Position numbers and translations under genes: made by a program
DNA from: Mycobacterium sp. 1245111.1
Lineage (GTDB): Bacteria; Actinomycetota; Actinomycetes; Mycobacteriales; Mycobacteriaceae
NCBI RefSeq assembly: GCF_001673405.1
Contig: NZ_LZLV01000145.1
Location: forward strand, 1-64,000
Reading direction: 5' to 3'
DNA length: 64,000 bases
In this document: positions 36,018 to 44,600 of the stretch, piece after piece
Layout of the letters: the number at the start of each line of letters is the position of its first letter
How positions within the stretch are numbered: the stretch's first letter is position 1
The notes under the pieces: generated by a model
What the model saw: only the letters and a program-made list of their open reading frames with translations
What the model was told of the DNA's origin: nothing
Database searches by the model: none

Positions 36018-36972
36018 CCGGGAAGGGCTGCAGCGCGACGTCGAAGGCGCGTCGGTCGCCTCCCACCTCGAGGACTCCACGCCTAACCGGGTGGAAGTCA
36101 TCCCGTGACTTGCCACGGTCGATGGCGAGCGAGATGTCGGCGACCGAGCTGTTGACCACCTCGTGGCGGTGACCTCCGGGGTCGGAGTACTCCCAGCCGA
36201 CGGTTGCCGCGAGGGAGACCTCGGCCCTTACGCGCACCGAGACGCCGGCACCGGCGAGCCCGATGGTCGCGCCGTGGTCGGCCAAGGTGACGGATGTGCC
36301 CCGGGCCAGCAGCCCGCCGAGCCGGTGGCGGGTGCCGTCGAGTTCGAGGGCACCGAAGGCGGTCCACGGCGCGAGTGCCGGGCCGACCCGAACGCGGCCG
36401 AGCACCGCATCGAGCCAGCCCGCGCCGTCGTCGCCGAAACCGCATGCCCGCAACCAAATCCACCGCGCCGCGTGCTCGGTGCCCCAGTTGTGGCCGAGCA
36501 TTCCGGTCCACCCGGTCAGGTCGACGGGTGTGCCGTCGAGGACCAGGGTTCCCTCGAAGTCGAGGTCGGGCACCGGCGACGTCGCCTTGGTGCGCGGAAG
36601 GGGGGCCCGGTAGAGGAACGCGGAATGCAGGTGTTCCAGAGCGCGGGTCCGGGGAGCGAAGGCCAGATCCCATCGAGCCGAGAGCGAATCGGACTCGACC
36701 GACCCACGGGTGCCCGACGGCCCCTGGGAGGCCGGCCCGCAGCTCAGACCGTGACCGCTCGGGCTGGCCGGGAGGTCGTTGAGCTTGGTCGCGCGAACTC
36801 CGGCCGGGCTGAACCAGGTGACCCAGAGGGCGCCGGTCGCGTCCTTCCCGGGGCGTTTCTGAACGGTGGTCCGGACCCAGAGGGCTTCCGGCTCGGTGGG
36901 GTGGACGAGCGCGCAGTAGACGCTCTCGTAGTGCGGTCGTGCCTTGGCAACGTCAGGGAAACGGACCTTCAT
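36013..36972 (-). CDS. Lipocalin-like hydratase/cyclase-type protein, function unknown
   Basis: A 319-residue soluble protein rich in beta strand. The motif 'LGHNWGTEHAARWIWLRA' around residues 158-175 recalls tocopherol-cyclase-like and carotenoid-hydratase-like (CrtC/AttH) proteins, where a similar 'GHnWG' segment occurs. I cannot assign a substrate. ATG 36972 fits, and the gene follows lpqG by 8 bases on the same strand, so they are probably co-transcribed. It is not found between hpt and lpqG in M. tuberculosis as I recall that region, which makes it an accessory gene here. Confidence 0.65.
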   Translation of the reverse strand: MKVRFPDVAKARPHYESVYCALVHPTEPEALWVRTTVQKRPGKDATGALWVTWFSPAGVRATKLNDLPASPSGHGLSCGPASQGPSGTRGSVESDSLSARWDLAFAPRTRALEHLHSAFLYRAPLPRTKATSPVPDLDFEGTLVLDGTPVDLTGWTGMLGHNWGTEHAARWIWLRACGFGDDGAGWLDAVLGRVRVGPALAPWTAFGALELDGTRHRLGGLLARGTSVTLADHGATIGLAGAGVSVRVRAEVSLAATVGWEYSDPGGHRHEVVNSSVADISLAIDRGKSRDDFHPVRRGVLEVGGDRRAFDVALQPFPD

Positions 36973-36980
36973 GACCGCTG

Positions 36981-37703
36981 CTAACGCAATTCCCACACCG
37001 CGGTGACCGAGAAGCTCACGGTCTGCTGACCGGGTTCGAGGGGAACCATCGACGGCATAGCCCCACCCCGCACGGGTGGCGCCGGCGGAGCTGCGCCTCC
37101 GGACGACTCGGAAATCGAGATGATCTTGCCCAGCCCAAGCCCGGACAGCTGGGCGTATTGCGCCGCGCGGTCCTTGGCGTCCTGGAAGGCGCGCGAGCGG
37201 GCGTCCTTGACCAGCTGCGAATCGTCGGCGATCGAGTAGGTGACCGAGTTGATCCGGGTCGCGGAGCCACCGGTGCCGACGACGAGGGCAAGCACCCGCG
37301 ATGCCGTGTCGGCGGGGTGGATCTTGATCCGGATGGAATTGGCGGCGCGATAGCCGGTGATGGTTTCGCCCGTCGGGTCGTGTTGTGGCTGCAGGCTGAC
37401 ATCGGTGGTGCTGATGTCCTTGCGGTCGATTCCCGCGTCGGCCACGGCCGCGATGACGGCCTGCTGACGGTCGTTGGTCTGGTTCATCGCCGCGGTCACG
37501 TCCGGCGCGAGGAACTCGATGCTGACGTCGGCGGTGAGCGTGTCGGGTACGCCCTGCACGTGACCGGAGCCGACGACGGTCACCTGACGCGGATTGGCGC
37601 CCACTTTCTCCGCATCGTGATCGCACGCCGACACGACGACGAGCGTGAGCCCCAACGCGAGCGCGATACGCAATGGCAGTCTGGCACTTCTGCGGGCAGG
37701 CAT
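36981..37703 (-). CDS. lpqG: Lipoprotein LpqG, SIMPL-domain
   Basis: A 240-residue lipoprotein, the same length as M. tuberculosis LpqG (Rv3623). The lipobox 'VSAC' gives Cys27 as the acylated residue. The remainder is one SIMPL (DUF541) domain. It starts 'VTVVGSGHVQGVPDTLTADV', contains 'GIDRKDISTTDVSLQPQ' and 'GYRAANSIRIKI', and ends with a strand 'TVSFSVTAVWEL'. SIMPL proteins form periplasmic oligomers of unclear role. In the present order it heads a two-gene unit with the hydratase-like gene. Confidence 0.9.
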   Translation of the reverse strand: MPARRSARLPLRIALALGLTLVVVSACDHDAEKVGANPRQVTVVGSGHVQGVPDTLTADVSIEFLAPDVTAAMNQTNDRQQAVIAAVADAGIDRKDISTTDVSLQPQHDPTGETITGYRAANSIRIKIHPADTASRVLALVVGTGGSATRINSVTYSIADDSQLVKDARSRAFQDAKDRAAQYAQLSGLGLGKIISISESSGGAAPPAPPVRGGAMPSMVPLEPGQQTVSFSVTAVWELR

Positions 37704-37992
37704 GCTGGCACCCTAGCCGTTTTGCGGTCGATTATGGTTGCGCGCCTGTGCTATTCAACCGCTTCGTTGTTTGGCTCTGCTTCGTCCGTCGCGGGGAACA
37801 GGTCGACTCCGCCGGCTTACGGCCGCCTCCAACGGGTCGCGGGGGTGGTTGCGGCACGGTCACAACCGGGTACCGATCCAGCGCATCACTGGCCCCAATG
37901 CTCACTGCAGTCACTATCGTCACAGTTTCGAATCCCTACACGTCCGCTGTTGACGGCCAACAGGTAGTCCAGGCATCCCTCGGAGGTTTGAG

Positions 37993-39474
37993 GTGTGGGC
38001 ATTTGCCCGGCTCGCGCCGGCGCCGATGGCGTTGGCGGCCACCATGGGACTCATCGCGTCGGTCGTCATGGCCCCTCCGGCGGCAGCCGACCCGTGTTCT
38101 CCAGCGGCTTCGGCGGCGGCAACGAACAATGGTCGGGCGCTGCCCGGGGCGGCGACGCCCCCGCCAGAACACATGCCGACAGGCCGCATGCCGCGCGGCG
38201 CGCAGACCCAGGCAATGCCGCCCGGGCTTGGCCCGCTTCCGGCCGCGGCCTCAGACTCGGCGGCGCCGGGCGCTCTGAACTTCGCGCCGATGCAACAACA
38301 AGGCGCGGTGCTGCCGCCGCCCGCGCCGGGGCTTCCCGGTCCGGCGGGCCAACAGGTGCCGAACCCCATGGGCCTCACGACCGGAGCTCCTGCCGCGGCC
38401 GTCGCGGCCCCGACAACAACCATCGTCAGCTGGATTGACGGGCCCAACAGCCCGAACAACACCTACGCACGCTTCGCCATCTCGGGCGCCGATCTCGGGA
38501 TCATGTGGGACAACGGCCAGACCGGGGCGAACGACCAGGTGCTCATCGCATTTGGCGACACGTTCGGCAATTGCAGCGTCGCCGGCCAGCAATGGCGGAG
38601 CAACACCTTGTTTCGTAGCGCGGACCACAACCTGGCCGACGGAGTGTCGGTGCCCGACCCCGCGTTCGGCAACGTGTACGCCGGCTCACCCGTACTGTCA
38701 GCGACGCCCCCGGGATCGAACTTCTCAAGACAGATCATCGCCAGTCTCAATCTCGCCCCAACCGAGGTGACCATCATCCCAACCGCTGGAATATCGGTGG
38801 GGACAACGCAATACGTCAATTTTATGTCGGTCAGGCAGTGGGGTAATCCGGGCCAGTGGACCACGAACTTCTCGGCAATCGCGGTTTCCACCGACAACGG
38901 CGAAACTTGGACCGCCGGCCGTGAAACCGTCCGCCCTAGCTTCTTTTTCAGCGTGCCAAGCGTCTGGTTCAACTGGGGCAATCAGAATTTTCAGCAGGGG
39001 GCCTTCGTCCGACGTGACGGTTACCTGTACTCATTCGGCACGCCGTCGGGACGCTCGGGCTCGGCGTACGTGTCGCGGGTTCCCGAGAATGCTGTGCTGG
39101 ACCTCAGTCAGTACCAATACTGGAGCCAACCGTGGTGGAATTTCTTCGGAACGGGATCGTGGGTCACAAACAGTCCCTGGGCTGCCACGCCGGTCATTTC
39201 GGCTCCGGTGAGCGAGATGTCCGTCCAGTACAACGATTACCTCAACAAATACATCGTGCTCTACACCGACGGCTCGAATAGCGTGGTGATGCGAACATCG
39301 GACAATCCGCAGGGGCCGTGGAGCACAGCGCAGACCCTTGTGACCTCAACACAACTTCCTGGCGGCATCTATGCCCCGTTCATCCATCCCTGGTCGACCG
39401 GCCGCGACCTGTATTTCAATCTCTCGCTGTGGTCCACCTACAGCGTAATGTTGATGCACACCACGCTGCCCTAG
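37993..39474 (+). CDS. Exported DUF4185 protein, candidate endo-D-arabinanase (GH183-like)
   Basis: A 493-residue secreted protein. Its signal peptide ('MALAATMGLIASVVMAPPAAA') is followed by a ~100-residue Pro/Ala/Gly/Met-rich linker and then a ~350-residue beta-propeller-like domain. That domain contains 'LIAFGDTFGN', 'NTLFRS', 'TDNGETWT', 'FQQGAFVRRDGYLYSFGTPSGR' and 'YNDYLNKYIVLYTD', the pattern of DUF4185. DUF4185 members from mycobacteria have been shown to be endo-D-arabinanases (GH183) that cut arabinogalactan; activity here is inferred. GTG 37993 has ggagg six bases upstream. Base composition looks lower in GC than the neighbours. Confidence 0.82.
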   Translation: MWAFARLAPAPMALAATMGLIASVVMAPPAAADPCSPAASAAATNNGRALPGAATPPPEHMPTGRMPRGAQTQAMPPGLGPLPAAASDSAAPGALNFAPMQQQGAVLPPPAPGLPGPAGQQVPNPMGLTTGAPAAAVAAPTTTIVSWIDGPNSPNNTYARFAISGADLGIMWDNGQTGANDQVLIAFGDTFGNCSVAGQQWRSNTLFRSADHNLADGVSVPDPAFGNVYAGSPVLSATPPGSNFSRQIIASLNLAPTEVTIIPTAGISVGTTQYVNFMSVRQWGNPGQWTTNFSAIAVSTDNGETWTAGRETVRPSFFFSVPSVWFNWGNQNFQQGAFVRRDGYLYSFGTPSGRSGSAYVSRVPENAVLDLSQYQYWSQPWWNFFGTGSWVTNSPWAATPVISAPVSEMSVQYNDYLNKYIVLYTDGSNSVVMRTSDNPQGPWSTAQTLVTSTQLPGGIYAPFIHPWSTGRDLYFNLSLWSTYSVMLMHTTLP

Positions 39475-39520
39475 CCGCTTTTCGAAGGCTAAGCCAATCA
39501 TCAGACACACCGCGCCGATA

Positions 39521-40003
39521 GTGCTGACGACGCTGGCACAAGCCTTCGCGGTGCTTCTCGCACCGGCGGCGGCGCATGCGAATCCCGGTGTACCGCAACC
39601 AGACACACCCTGTTCGTCCACTCTCGCAAATGTGATGACTCGGCCTCCGGACCAGCAAATGACCCTGGTGTGCCAGCAGCAGGCAAACGAGGACTACCGG
39701 TGGACGATCGTCACCTCCGACTACCCGAGCAGTGATCGTTGGTTGACCTATGGACCCGAAATGACACTGCGCGGCGAGGGAACTCGCAACTACGACCTGC
39801 GGTCGGGCGACTGGATCGCCCTCCCACAAGACCCTGATAGCCAGTGCATCGAGGAGCAGATCACAGTGGTCGGTCCAGGAGTCGTAAGTTCGCCCCGAGT
39901 AAAGGCCGGGGAAGCAGGCCAACAGCTCTCGTTTCGGGTGTTACCGAATCTCTTCTCGATAACGATGAAGGGTTATTGCCTGTGGAGCAAGGTGGGACCC
40001 TGA
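39521..40003 (+). CDS. Small exported protein following the DUF4185 gene
   Basis: A 160-residue protein starting at GTG 39521 with a signal peptide ('LTTLAQAFAVLLAPAAAHA', cut near residue 20). The mature part has four cysteines, probably two disulphides, and segments 'DYRWTIVTSDYPSSDRWLTYGPEMTL' and 'SGDWIALPQDPDSQC'. No family is recognised. It begins 46 bases after the DUF4185 stop on the same strand and shares its lower GC, so the two may be one unit and may have been acquired together. Function unknown. Confidence 0.7.
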   Translation: MLTTLAQAFAVLLAPAAAHANPGVPQPDTPCSSTLANVMTRPPDQQMTLVCQQQANEDYRWTIVTSDYPSSDRWLTYGPEMTLRGEGTRNYDLRSGDWIALPQDPDSQCIEEQITVVGPGVVSSPRVKAGEAGQQLSFRVLPNLFSITMKGYCLWSKVGP

Positions 40004-40021
40004 TCCCCTTCGCCTCGTTTC

Positions 40022-41470
40022 CTAGTCGCGCGGGACGGCCGTAGTGGCGCCGTCGGCGTTGAGGGCGCTGTGCCTGCGGCCCCACGACAGGTAGAAGATC
40101 ACCGCCACCGCGACCCAGCCGCTGAACGCGACCCAGGTGTACCAGTGCAGGCTGAACAGGATGTAGGCGCACGCGGCGATCGACAGGATCGGCGTCACCG
40201 GGTAGCCGGGCACCTTGAAGCCGCGAGGCAGGTCGGGTTCCTGGATTCGCAACACGATCACGCCGCCCGACACCACGATGAACGCTGTCAGCGTCCCGAT
40301 CGACACGATCTCGGCCAGCCGGTCCAGCGGCACCAGCGCCGCCAGCACCGCGACGACCAACGCCACGATCAGCGTGTTGCGCACCGGCGTCATCGTGCGG
40401 GGATGCACCTTGGCGAACGCGGCCGGCAGCAATCCGTCGCGGCCCATGGTGAACAGGATCCGGGTCTGCCCGTACAGCGTCACCAACGTGACGGAGAAGA
40501 TCGAAATCACTGCTCCCGCAGCCACGATGGTGCTGCCCACGGTATTGCCGGTGATGTGGTCCAGGATCACCGCGAGCACCGCCTCCTCGCCTTTGAAGTC
40601 CTGCCACCGCTGGGCGCCGACCGCGGCCACAGACACCAGGATATGGATGGCGGTGACGATGACCAGAGCGGCGATGATTGCCCGCGGCATGGTGCGTTGC
40701 GGGTCTTTGACCTCGTCGCCAGCGGTGGACACCGCGTCAAGGCCGATGTAGGCGAAAAAGATCGTGCCCGAGGCGAGGCTGATGCCGGAGAGGCCGAACG
40801 GCGCCAGGTCCCTGAAATTGCCGGCGTGGAACGCGGTGAACGCGATCGCCGAGAAGAGCACCAGCACACCGATCTTGATCATTACCATGACCGAGTTGAC
40901 TCTGGCGGACGTGCTGGCGCCGCGGATCAACAACAGCGTGCACAGCGCCACCAGAGCTATCGCCGGCAGGTTGATCACACCATGGTCGGGGTCCCACGGC
41001 GCTGCCGAAATCGATTGTGGTAGAACAAATCCGAAGACGTTCGCGAGCAACTTGTTCAGGTACTGGCTCCAGCCGACGGCCACCGCGGCGGTCGAAACGC
41101 CGTATTCCAGCAGCAGGCAGGCCGCGACGCCGATCGCAGCGAATTCGCCGAGCGTCGCGTAGGCGTACGAGTAGGCCGATCCCGAAACCGGCACCGCCGA
41201 AGCCAGTTCGGCGTAACAGATCGCGGCCAGGCCCGCCGCGATGCCGGCGATGATGAACGAGATCACCACCGCCGGCCCGGCCTGCGGCACCGATTGTGAC
41301 AGCACGATGAAGATGCCCGACCCGACGGTCTCGCCGACACCGAACATGGTCAGCAGGAAGACGCCGAGGGTGCGTTGCAGCTGATCGGTGGCGCCCGGCG
41401 CGACCGGTGCACCGCGTACCGGCTGGCGGCGCAACATCTGCTGTCGCAGGCGGAGGGCGGGCGTGGGCAT
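40022..41470 (-). CDS. APC-family cationic amino acid permease
   Basis: A 482-residue transporter with twelve predicted helices. Helix 1 has the substrate-binding 'GVGETVGSGIFIVLS' (APC 'G.G.G.GIF' signature). 'YAELASAVPVSGSAYSYAYATLGE' and 'FAYIGLDAVSTAGDEVKDPQRTMPRAI' are typical of the cationic amino acid transporter (CAT) branch. It probably imports arginine, lysine or related amino acids by proton coupling. It is a single gene convergent with the small exported-protein gene (18 bases between stops). Confidence 0.9.
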   Translation of the reverse strand: MPTPALRLRQQMLRRQPVRGAPVAPGATDQLQRTLGVFLLTMFGVGETVGSGIFIVLSQSVPQAGPAVVISFIIAGIAAGLAAICYAELASAVPVSGSAYSYAYATLGEFAAIGVAACLLLEYGVSTAAVAVGWSQYLNKLLANVFGFVLPQSISAAPWDPDHGVINLPAIALVALCTLLLIRGASTSARVNSVMVMIKIGVLVLFSAIAFTAFHAGNFRDLAPFGLSGISLASGTIFFAYIGLDAVSTAGDEVKDPQRTMPRAIIAALVIVTAIHILVSVAAVGAQRWQDFKGEEAVLAVILDHITGNTVGSTIVAAGAVISIFSVTLVTLYGQTRILFTMGRDGLLPAAFAKVHPRTMTPVRNTLIVALVVAVLAALVPLDRLAEIVSIGTLTAFIVVSGGVIVLRIQEPDLPRGFKVPGYPVTPILSIAACAYILFSLHWYTWVAFSGWVAVAVIFYLSWGRRHSALNADGATTAVPRD

Positions 41471-42035
41471 CGCGCCTCCTCGGTAGCATCCGTGGTCGCC
41501 ACGCCGGGACGGTCGACTGCATGGGCCTACAGCTGGTCAGCTCGAACCAAGATATACCAGTGCAACGGTTTGCGGCGGATGCGACGCAACGGATGGCGCG
41601 ACGCCGCTGATAGGGCGTCACGCTAGAGAGCCTCGTGCTCCGATGAATGATTGTGGAGCACAACACTATTCACTTACCGGTCAGCGAATTTGACTCTCTC
41701 CCAACGTTATCTGCGCAAGCAATCCGCGGGGCCACGCGGTCAGCGCGCGACTTTCGGCGCAAAAGATGCGTCGAGCAAAGCCTACCTTGTAGGGTGGCAA
41801 CCATCTGGAAGTTCATACTGACTTCTAATCATGTTGAACTCCAATGGTTTTCATGCCAGATCCCTATCTTCCAGTTCAATCCCTCAGCTAAATGAATAGT
41901 CATCGTCTCGACGGTGAACAGGCTTTGTGGGGGCTGTGTTTGCGTGGCTTGACTGCCTTAACGTGTCGCATGATCCGCTTCGGCCGCGACGACGCTGGCT
42001 GAAGCTGTTGGGTACAAGCATTTTTCGGAGGAACC
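41471..42035. other. AT-richer intergenic region upstream of the PE/PPE pair
   Basis: A 565-base gene-free stretch, noticeably richer in A/T than its surroundings, between the divergent permease and PE genes. It contains inverted repeats gtgctcc/ggagcac (41635-41641 and 41655-41661, 13 bases apart) and cctac/gtagg (41781-41785 and 41789-41793). Such AT-rich leaders next to PE/PPE genes are typical Lsr2 targets in mycobacteria. No clear -35/-10 pair or Zur/IdeR box was recognised. Confidence 0.55.
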
Positions 42036-42335
42036 GTGTCGAACGTCATCGCGCAGCCCGAAGTCCTTGCCGCGGCTGCGGGCAAATTGCGCACCATCAA
42101 CGAGGCCCTCAAGGCCGGGAATGCGGCCGCGGCCGCTCCAACGGTCGGAATCGTGCCGGCCGCGGGAGACCTGGTGTCGGCCCTGACCGCCGCGCAGTTC
42201 GCCTCGCACGCACAGCTCTACCAAACGGTCAGCGCCCACGCCGCCGCCGTCCAGGAATTCATGGCGAACGTGCTCGGTGCCAGCTCCGCCTCGTACGCGG
42301 CCACCGAGGCCGCCAACGCCGCAACGGTCGGATAG
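42036..42335 (+). CDS. PE-family protein (PE32-like)
   Basis: A 99-residue stand-alone PE domain, the same length as M. tuberculosis PE32 (Rv3622c). The Pro-Glu pair is at residues 8-9, followed by two long helices. A 'YQTVSAHAAAVQEFM' segment holds the tail end of the helix pair, and a YxxxE-type secretion motif is 'YAATEAANA' near the C-terminus. It should pair with the PPE protein encoded nine bases downstream and be exported by a type VII system. GTG 42036 follows a strong cggagga ribosome binding site. Confidence 0.93.
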   Translation: MSNVIAQPEVLAAAAGKLRTINEALKAGNAAAAAPTVGIVPAAGDLVSALTAAQFASHAQLYQTVSAHAAAVQEFMANVLGASSASYAATEAANAATVG

Positions 42336-42344
42336 GTCGCCGAC

Positions 42345-43580
42345 ATGCTGGATTTCGCATCGCTGCCACCGGAGATCAACTCCGGTTTGATCTATGCAGG
42401 ACCCGGTTCGGGACCGATGCTGACGGCCTCGTCGGCATGGGCGAGTCTGTCCGCGGAGCTGAACACCATGGCGGCGGCCTATGAAGCGGTGGTTGCCGCC
42501 CTCACCGACGGGTCGTGGCTGGGGCCGGCCGCGGCGGCGATGGCTGCGTCGTCCCAGGCGCAGGTGGAGTGGCTGGCCAGCACCGGCGCGCAAGCCGAGC
42601 AGGTCGCCGCTCAGGCGGCGGCCGCGGTCAGCGCTTACGAGTCGGCCTTCATCGCGACGGTGCCCCCACCGGAGATTGCCGCCAACCGCGCGCTGTTGGC
42701 GGCGCTGGTGGCGACGAACGTGCTGGGGCAGAACACTGCCGCGATCATGGCGACCGAGGCGCAGTACGCCGAAATGTGGGCGCAGGACGCGGCTGCGATG
42801 TACGGCTACGCCGGCGCTTCGTCGCAGGCGTCGACGCTCGCGCCGTTCGTCACCGCGGCCGAATCGGCCAACCCGGCCGGCCTGGGCGCGCAGGCATCCG
42901 CGGTGGCTCAGGCAGTCGGTTCCAGCGGCGGGCAGACCGCGGTGACCGAGACCTTGGCTGCGCTGGCCGGGGAAATGCCGGCACCGCCGTGGATGGGCAA
43001 CCTGGACAGCTTGCTGAATGCGATCGGGATTACCGGGCACGTCTGGAATTCCAACGGCGACGGAATCGTCGTCGGCGGCTTCATGGGCGACCTTCTGGAA
43101 GGCCTGACCGGATCGCAGACGCTGGATGCCAGCACCGGGTTCGATGCATTCATCCGATTGGTTTCGCCCACACGCCTGTTCACCACCGCATTCAAAGACA
43201 TGGATGGTCTTGCGCATAGCGCAATGTCGGCAATGGGTGCTACGAAGGCTTCCGCCATCGAGGCGATTCCGCCGGTCGCGCCGAGCATTCCGTCGGGCGT
43301 ACCCGGCGCGGCTCTCGGCAGCCTGGGCAAGGCGGAACTCGTCGGTCGGTTGTCGGTGCCGCCGAACTGGGGCGGGGTGGCGCCGTCGGTGAGCCCTGCC
43401 GTCACCTCGGTCGGCAATCTCGGCACCCCGGTCTCGTCGCAGCCGCTCACGGCGCAGCCGGTCGCCAATACCATGGGCGGGGTTCCGGTCGGCGGCACCG
43501 GCGGGCGCGGCATGCAATTCGCCGCTCCCCGTTACGGTTTCAAGCCAACTGTGGTTGCGCGTCCGCCGGTCGGGGGATGA
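42345..43580 (+). CDS. PPE-family protein, SVP subgroup (PPE65-like)
   Basis: A 411-residue PPE protein. Pro-Pro-Glu sits at residues 8-10, and the ~180-residue helical PPE domain contains the WxG-type 'GSWLGPAAAAM'. Near residue 333 the 'SVPPNW' motif defines the PPE-SVP subgroup. The C-terminus is Gly/Pro/Val rich. M. tuberculosis PPE65 (Rv3621c, about 413 aa) has the same position next to PE32. In that species esxW and esxV follow; here they are absent and an alcohol dehydrogenase gene lies 6 bases beyond the stop on the other strand. Confidence 0.92.
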   Translation: MLDFASLPPEINSGLIYAGPGSGPMLTASSAWASLSAELNTMAAAYEAVVAALTDGSWLGPAAAAMAASSQAQVEWLASTGAQAEQVAAQAAAAVSAYESAFIATVPPPEIAANRALLAALVATNVLGQNTAAIMATEAQYAEMWAQDAAAMYGYAGASSQASTLAPFVTAAESANPAGLGAQASAVAQAVGSSGGQTAVTETLAALAGEMPAPPWMGNLDSLLNAIGITGHVWNSNGDGIVVGGFMGDLLEGLTGSQTLDASTGFDAFIRLVSPTRLFTTAFKDMDGLAHSAMSAMGATKASAIEAIPPVAPSIPSGVPGAALGSLGKAELVGRLSVPPNWGGVAPSVSPAVTSVGNLGTPVSSQPLTAQPVANTMGGVPVGGTGGRGMQFAAPRYGFKPTVVARPPVGG

Positions 43581-43586
43581 GGTCAG

Positions 43587-44600
43587 CTACGGTGTGACGA
43601 CGATCTTGCAGTGTTGTTCGGGGTCGGCCAGATCGTCGAATGCGGTCCCGACGTCCTCGAGGCCCACGCTGCCGGTGATCATCGGGGTGACATCGATGTC
43701 ACCCTCGGCGATCGCTCGCAGCGAATCGCCGAATTCCTGTGGGTCGTAGGCGAGCACGAATTGGACGCTGATCTCCTTGGCGATCGCGAAAAACGGGTGC
43801 ACGGTATCGGCCTGCATGCACACGCCGACCACGACCAACCGGGTGCCCGGCCGCGCGCGGCGCATCACATCGTCGATGATTCCGGGAACTCCGACCGCCT
43901 CGAACACCACCACCGGCTTCGCGGCGTCGAACGGCGACCCCCGCGCGGGATCGATGGTCTGGTGGGCGCCCATCGTCGCGGCCAGTTCGCGGCGCTTCGG
44001 CGAAAAGTCATCTGCCACAATGGTCTCGACGCCCCGGAGTCGCAGCGCCGCGATGGCGGCGATCCCGATGGGACCACAACCCAGCACCAGCGCCGGCTCT
44101 CCTGGCTGAATCGCGGACTTGTTGACGGCATGCAGCCCCACCGCCATCGGCTCGGTGAGCGAGGCGGGTTGTGGGTCAAGACCGTTCGGAACCGGCAGCA
44201 GCAGCGGGGCTGAGAGCAGCATCCGTTCGGCGTAACCGCCCACCGTCGTGTTGCTGTAGACGATCGGCTCGACGTTGGTGCCCGACAACAGGATCGGGAT
44301 CGACGTGACGAGCGTCCCCGCCGGGTGCGTGTCAGCGCCAGGTCCGGCCTCGAGCACTTCTGCGCTGAATTCATGGCCCATGAACACGTCGTGGGCCAGG
44401 TCGACGCTCATTGCGCCGGCGCCGCTGGCCATCTCGTCGCTCAGCGACAACACCTCCGCCCCGTGCTTGGCGAAATGCAGGTCCGAGCCGCAGATTCCGC
44501 ACGACCGCACCGCGACCAGCACCTGGCCTGGACCGGGCACCGGGTCGGGTGCGTCGTCGCGGTACACCATGCGGCCGTCCCGCAGCACCGAGGCGCGCAT
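43587..44600 (-). CDS. Zinc-dependent alcohol dehydrogenase family protein
   Basis: A 337-residue medium-chain dehydrogenase/reductase. Catalytic zinc ligands are Cys37 in 'CGICGSDLH' and His76-Glu77 in 'MGHEF'. The nucleotide-binding motif is 'LGCGPIG', followed by the acidic 'VADDFS' that favours NAD. The four-cysteine structural-zinc loop normally found near residues 90-115 is missing. The substrate is unknown. The start codon overlaps the stop of the luciferase-like monooxygenase (TGATG at 44600), so the two enzymes are co-translated and may act in one oxidation pathway. Confidence 0.85.
   Translation of the reverse strand: MRASVLRDGRMVYRDDAPDPVPGPGQVLVAVRSCGICGSDLHFAKHGAEVLSLSDEMASGAGAMSVDLAHDVFMGHEFSAEVLEAGPGADTHPAGTLVTSIPILLSGTNVEPIVYSNTTVGGYAERMLLSAPLLLPVPNGLDPQPASLTEPMAVGLHAVNKSAIQPGEPALVLGCGPIGIAAIAALRLRGVETIVADDFSPKRRELAATMGAHQTIDPARGSPFDAAKPVVVFEAVGVPGIIDDVMRRARPGTRLVVVGVCMQADTVHPFFAIAKEISVQFVLAYDPQEFGDSLRAIAEGDIDVTPMITGSVGLEDVGTAFDDLADPEQHCKIVVTP

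Noticed and set aside
36981..37703. LpqG considered as a truncated or transferred gene
   Set aside because: Length, lipobox and SIMPL domain are complete and match the M. tuberculosis protein.
41781..41793. cctac/gtagg palindrome considered as an iron (IdeR) box
   Set aside because: Does not fit the 19-base IdeR consensus beyond a few bases.
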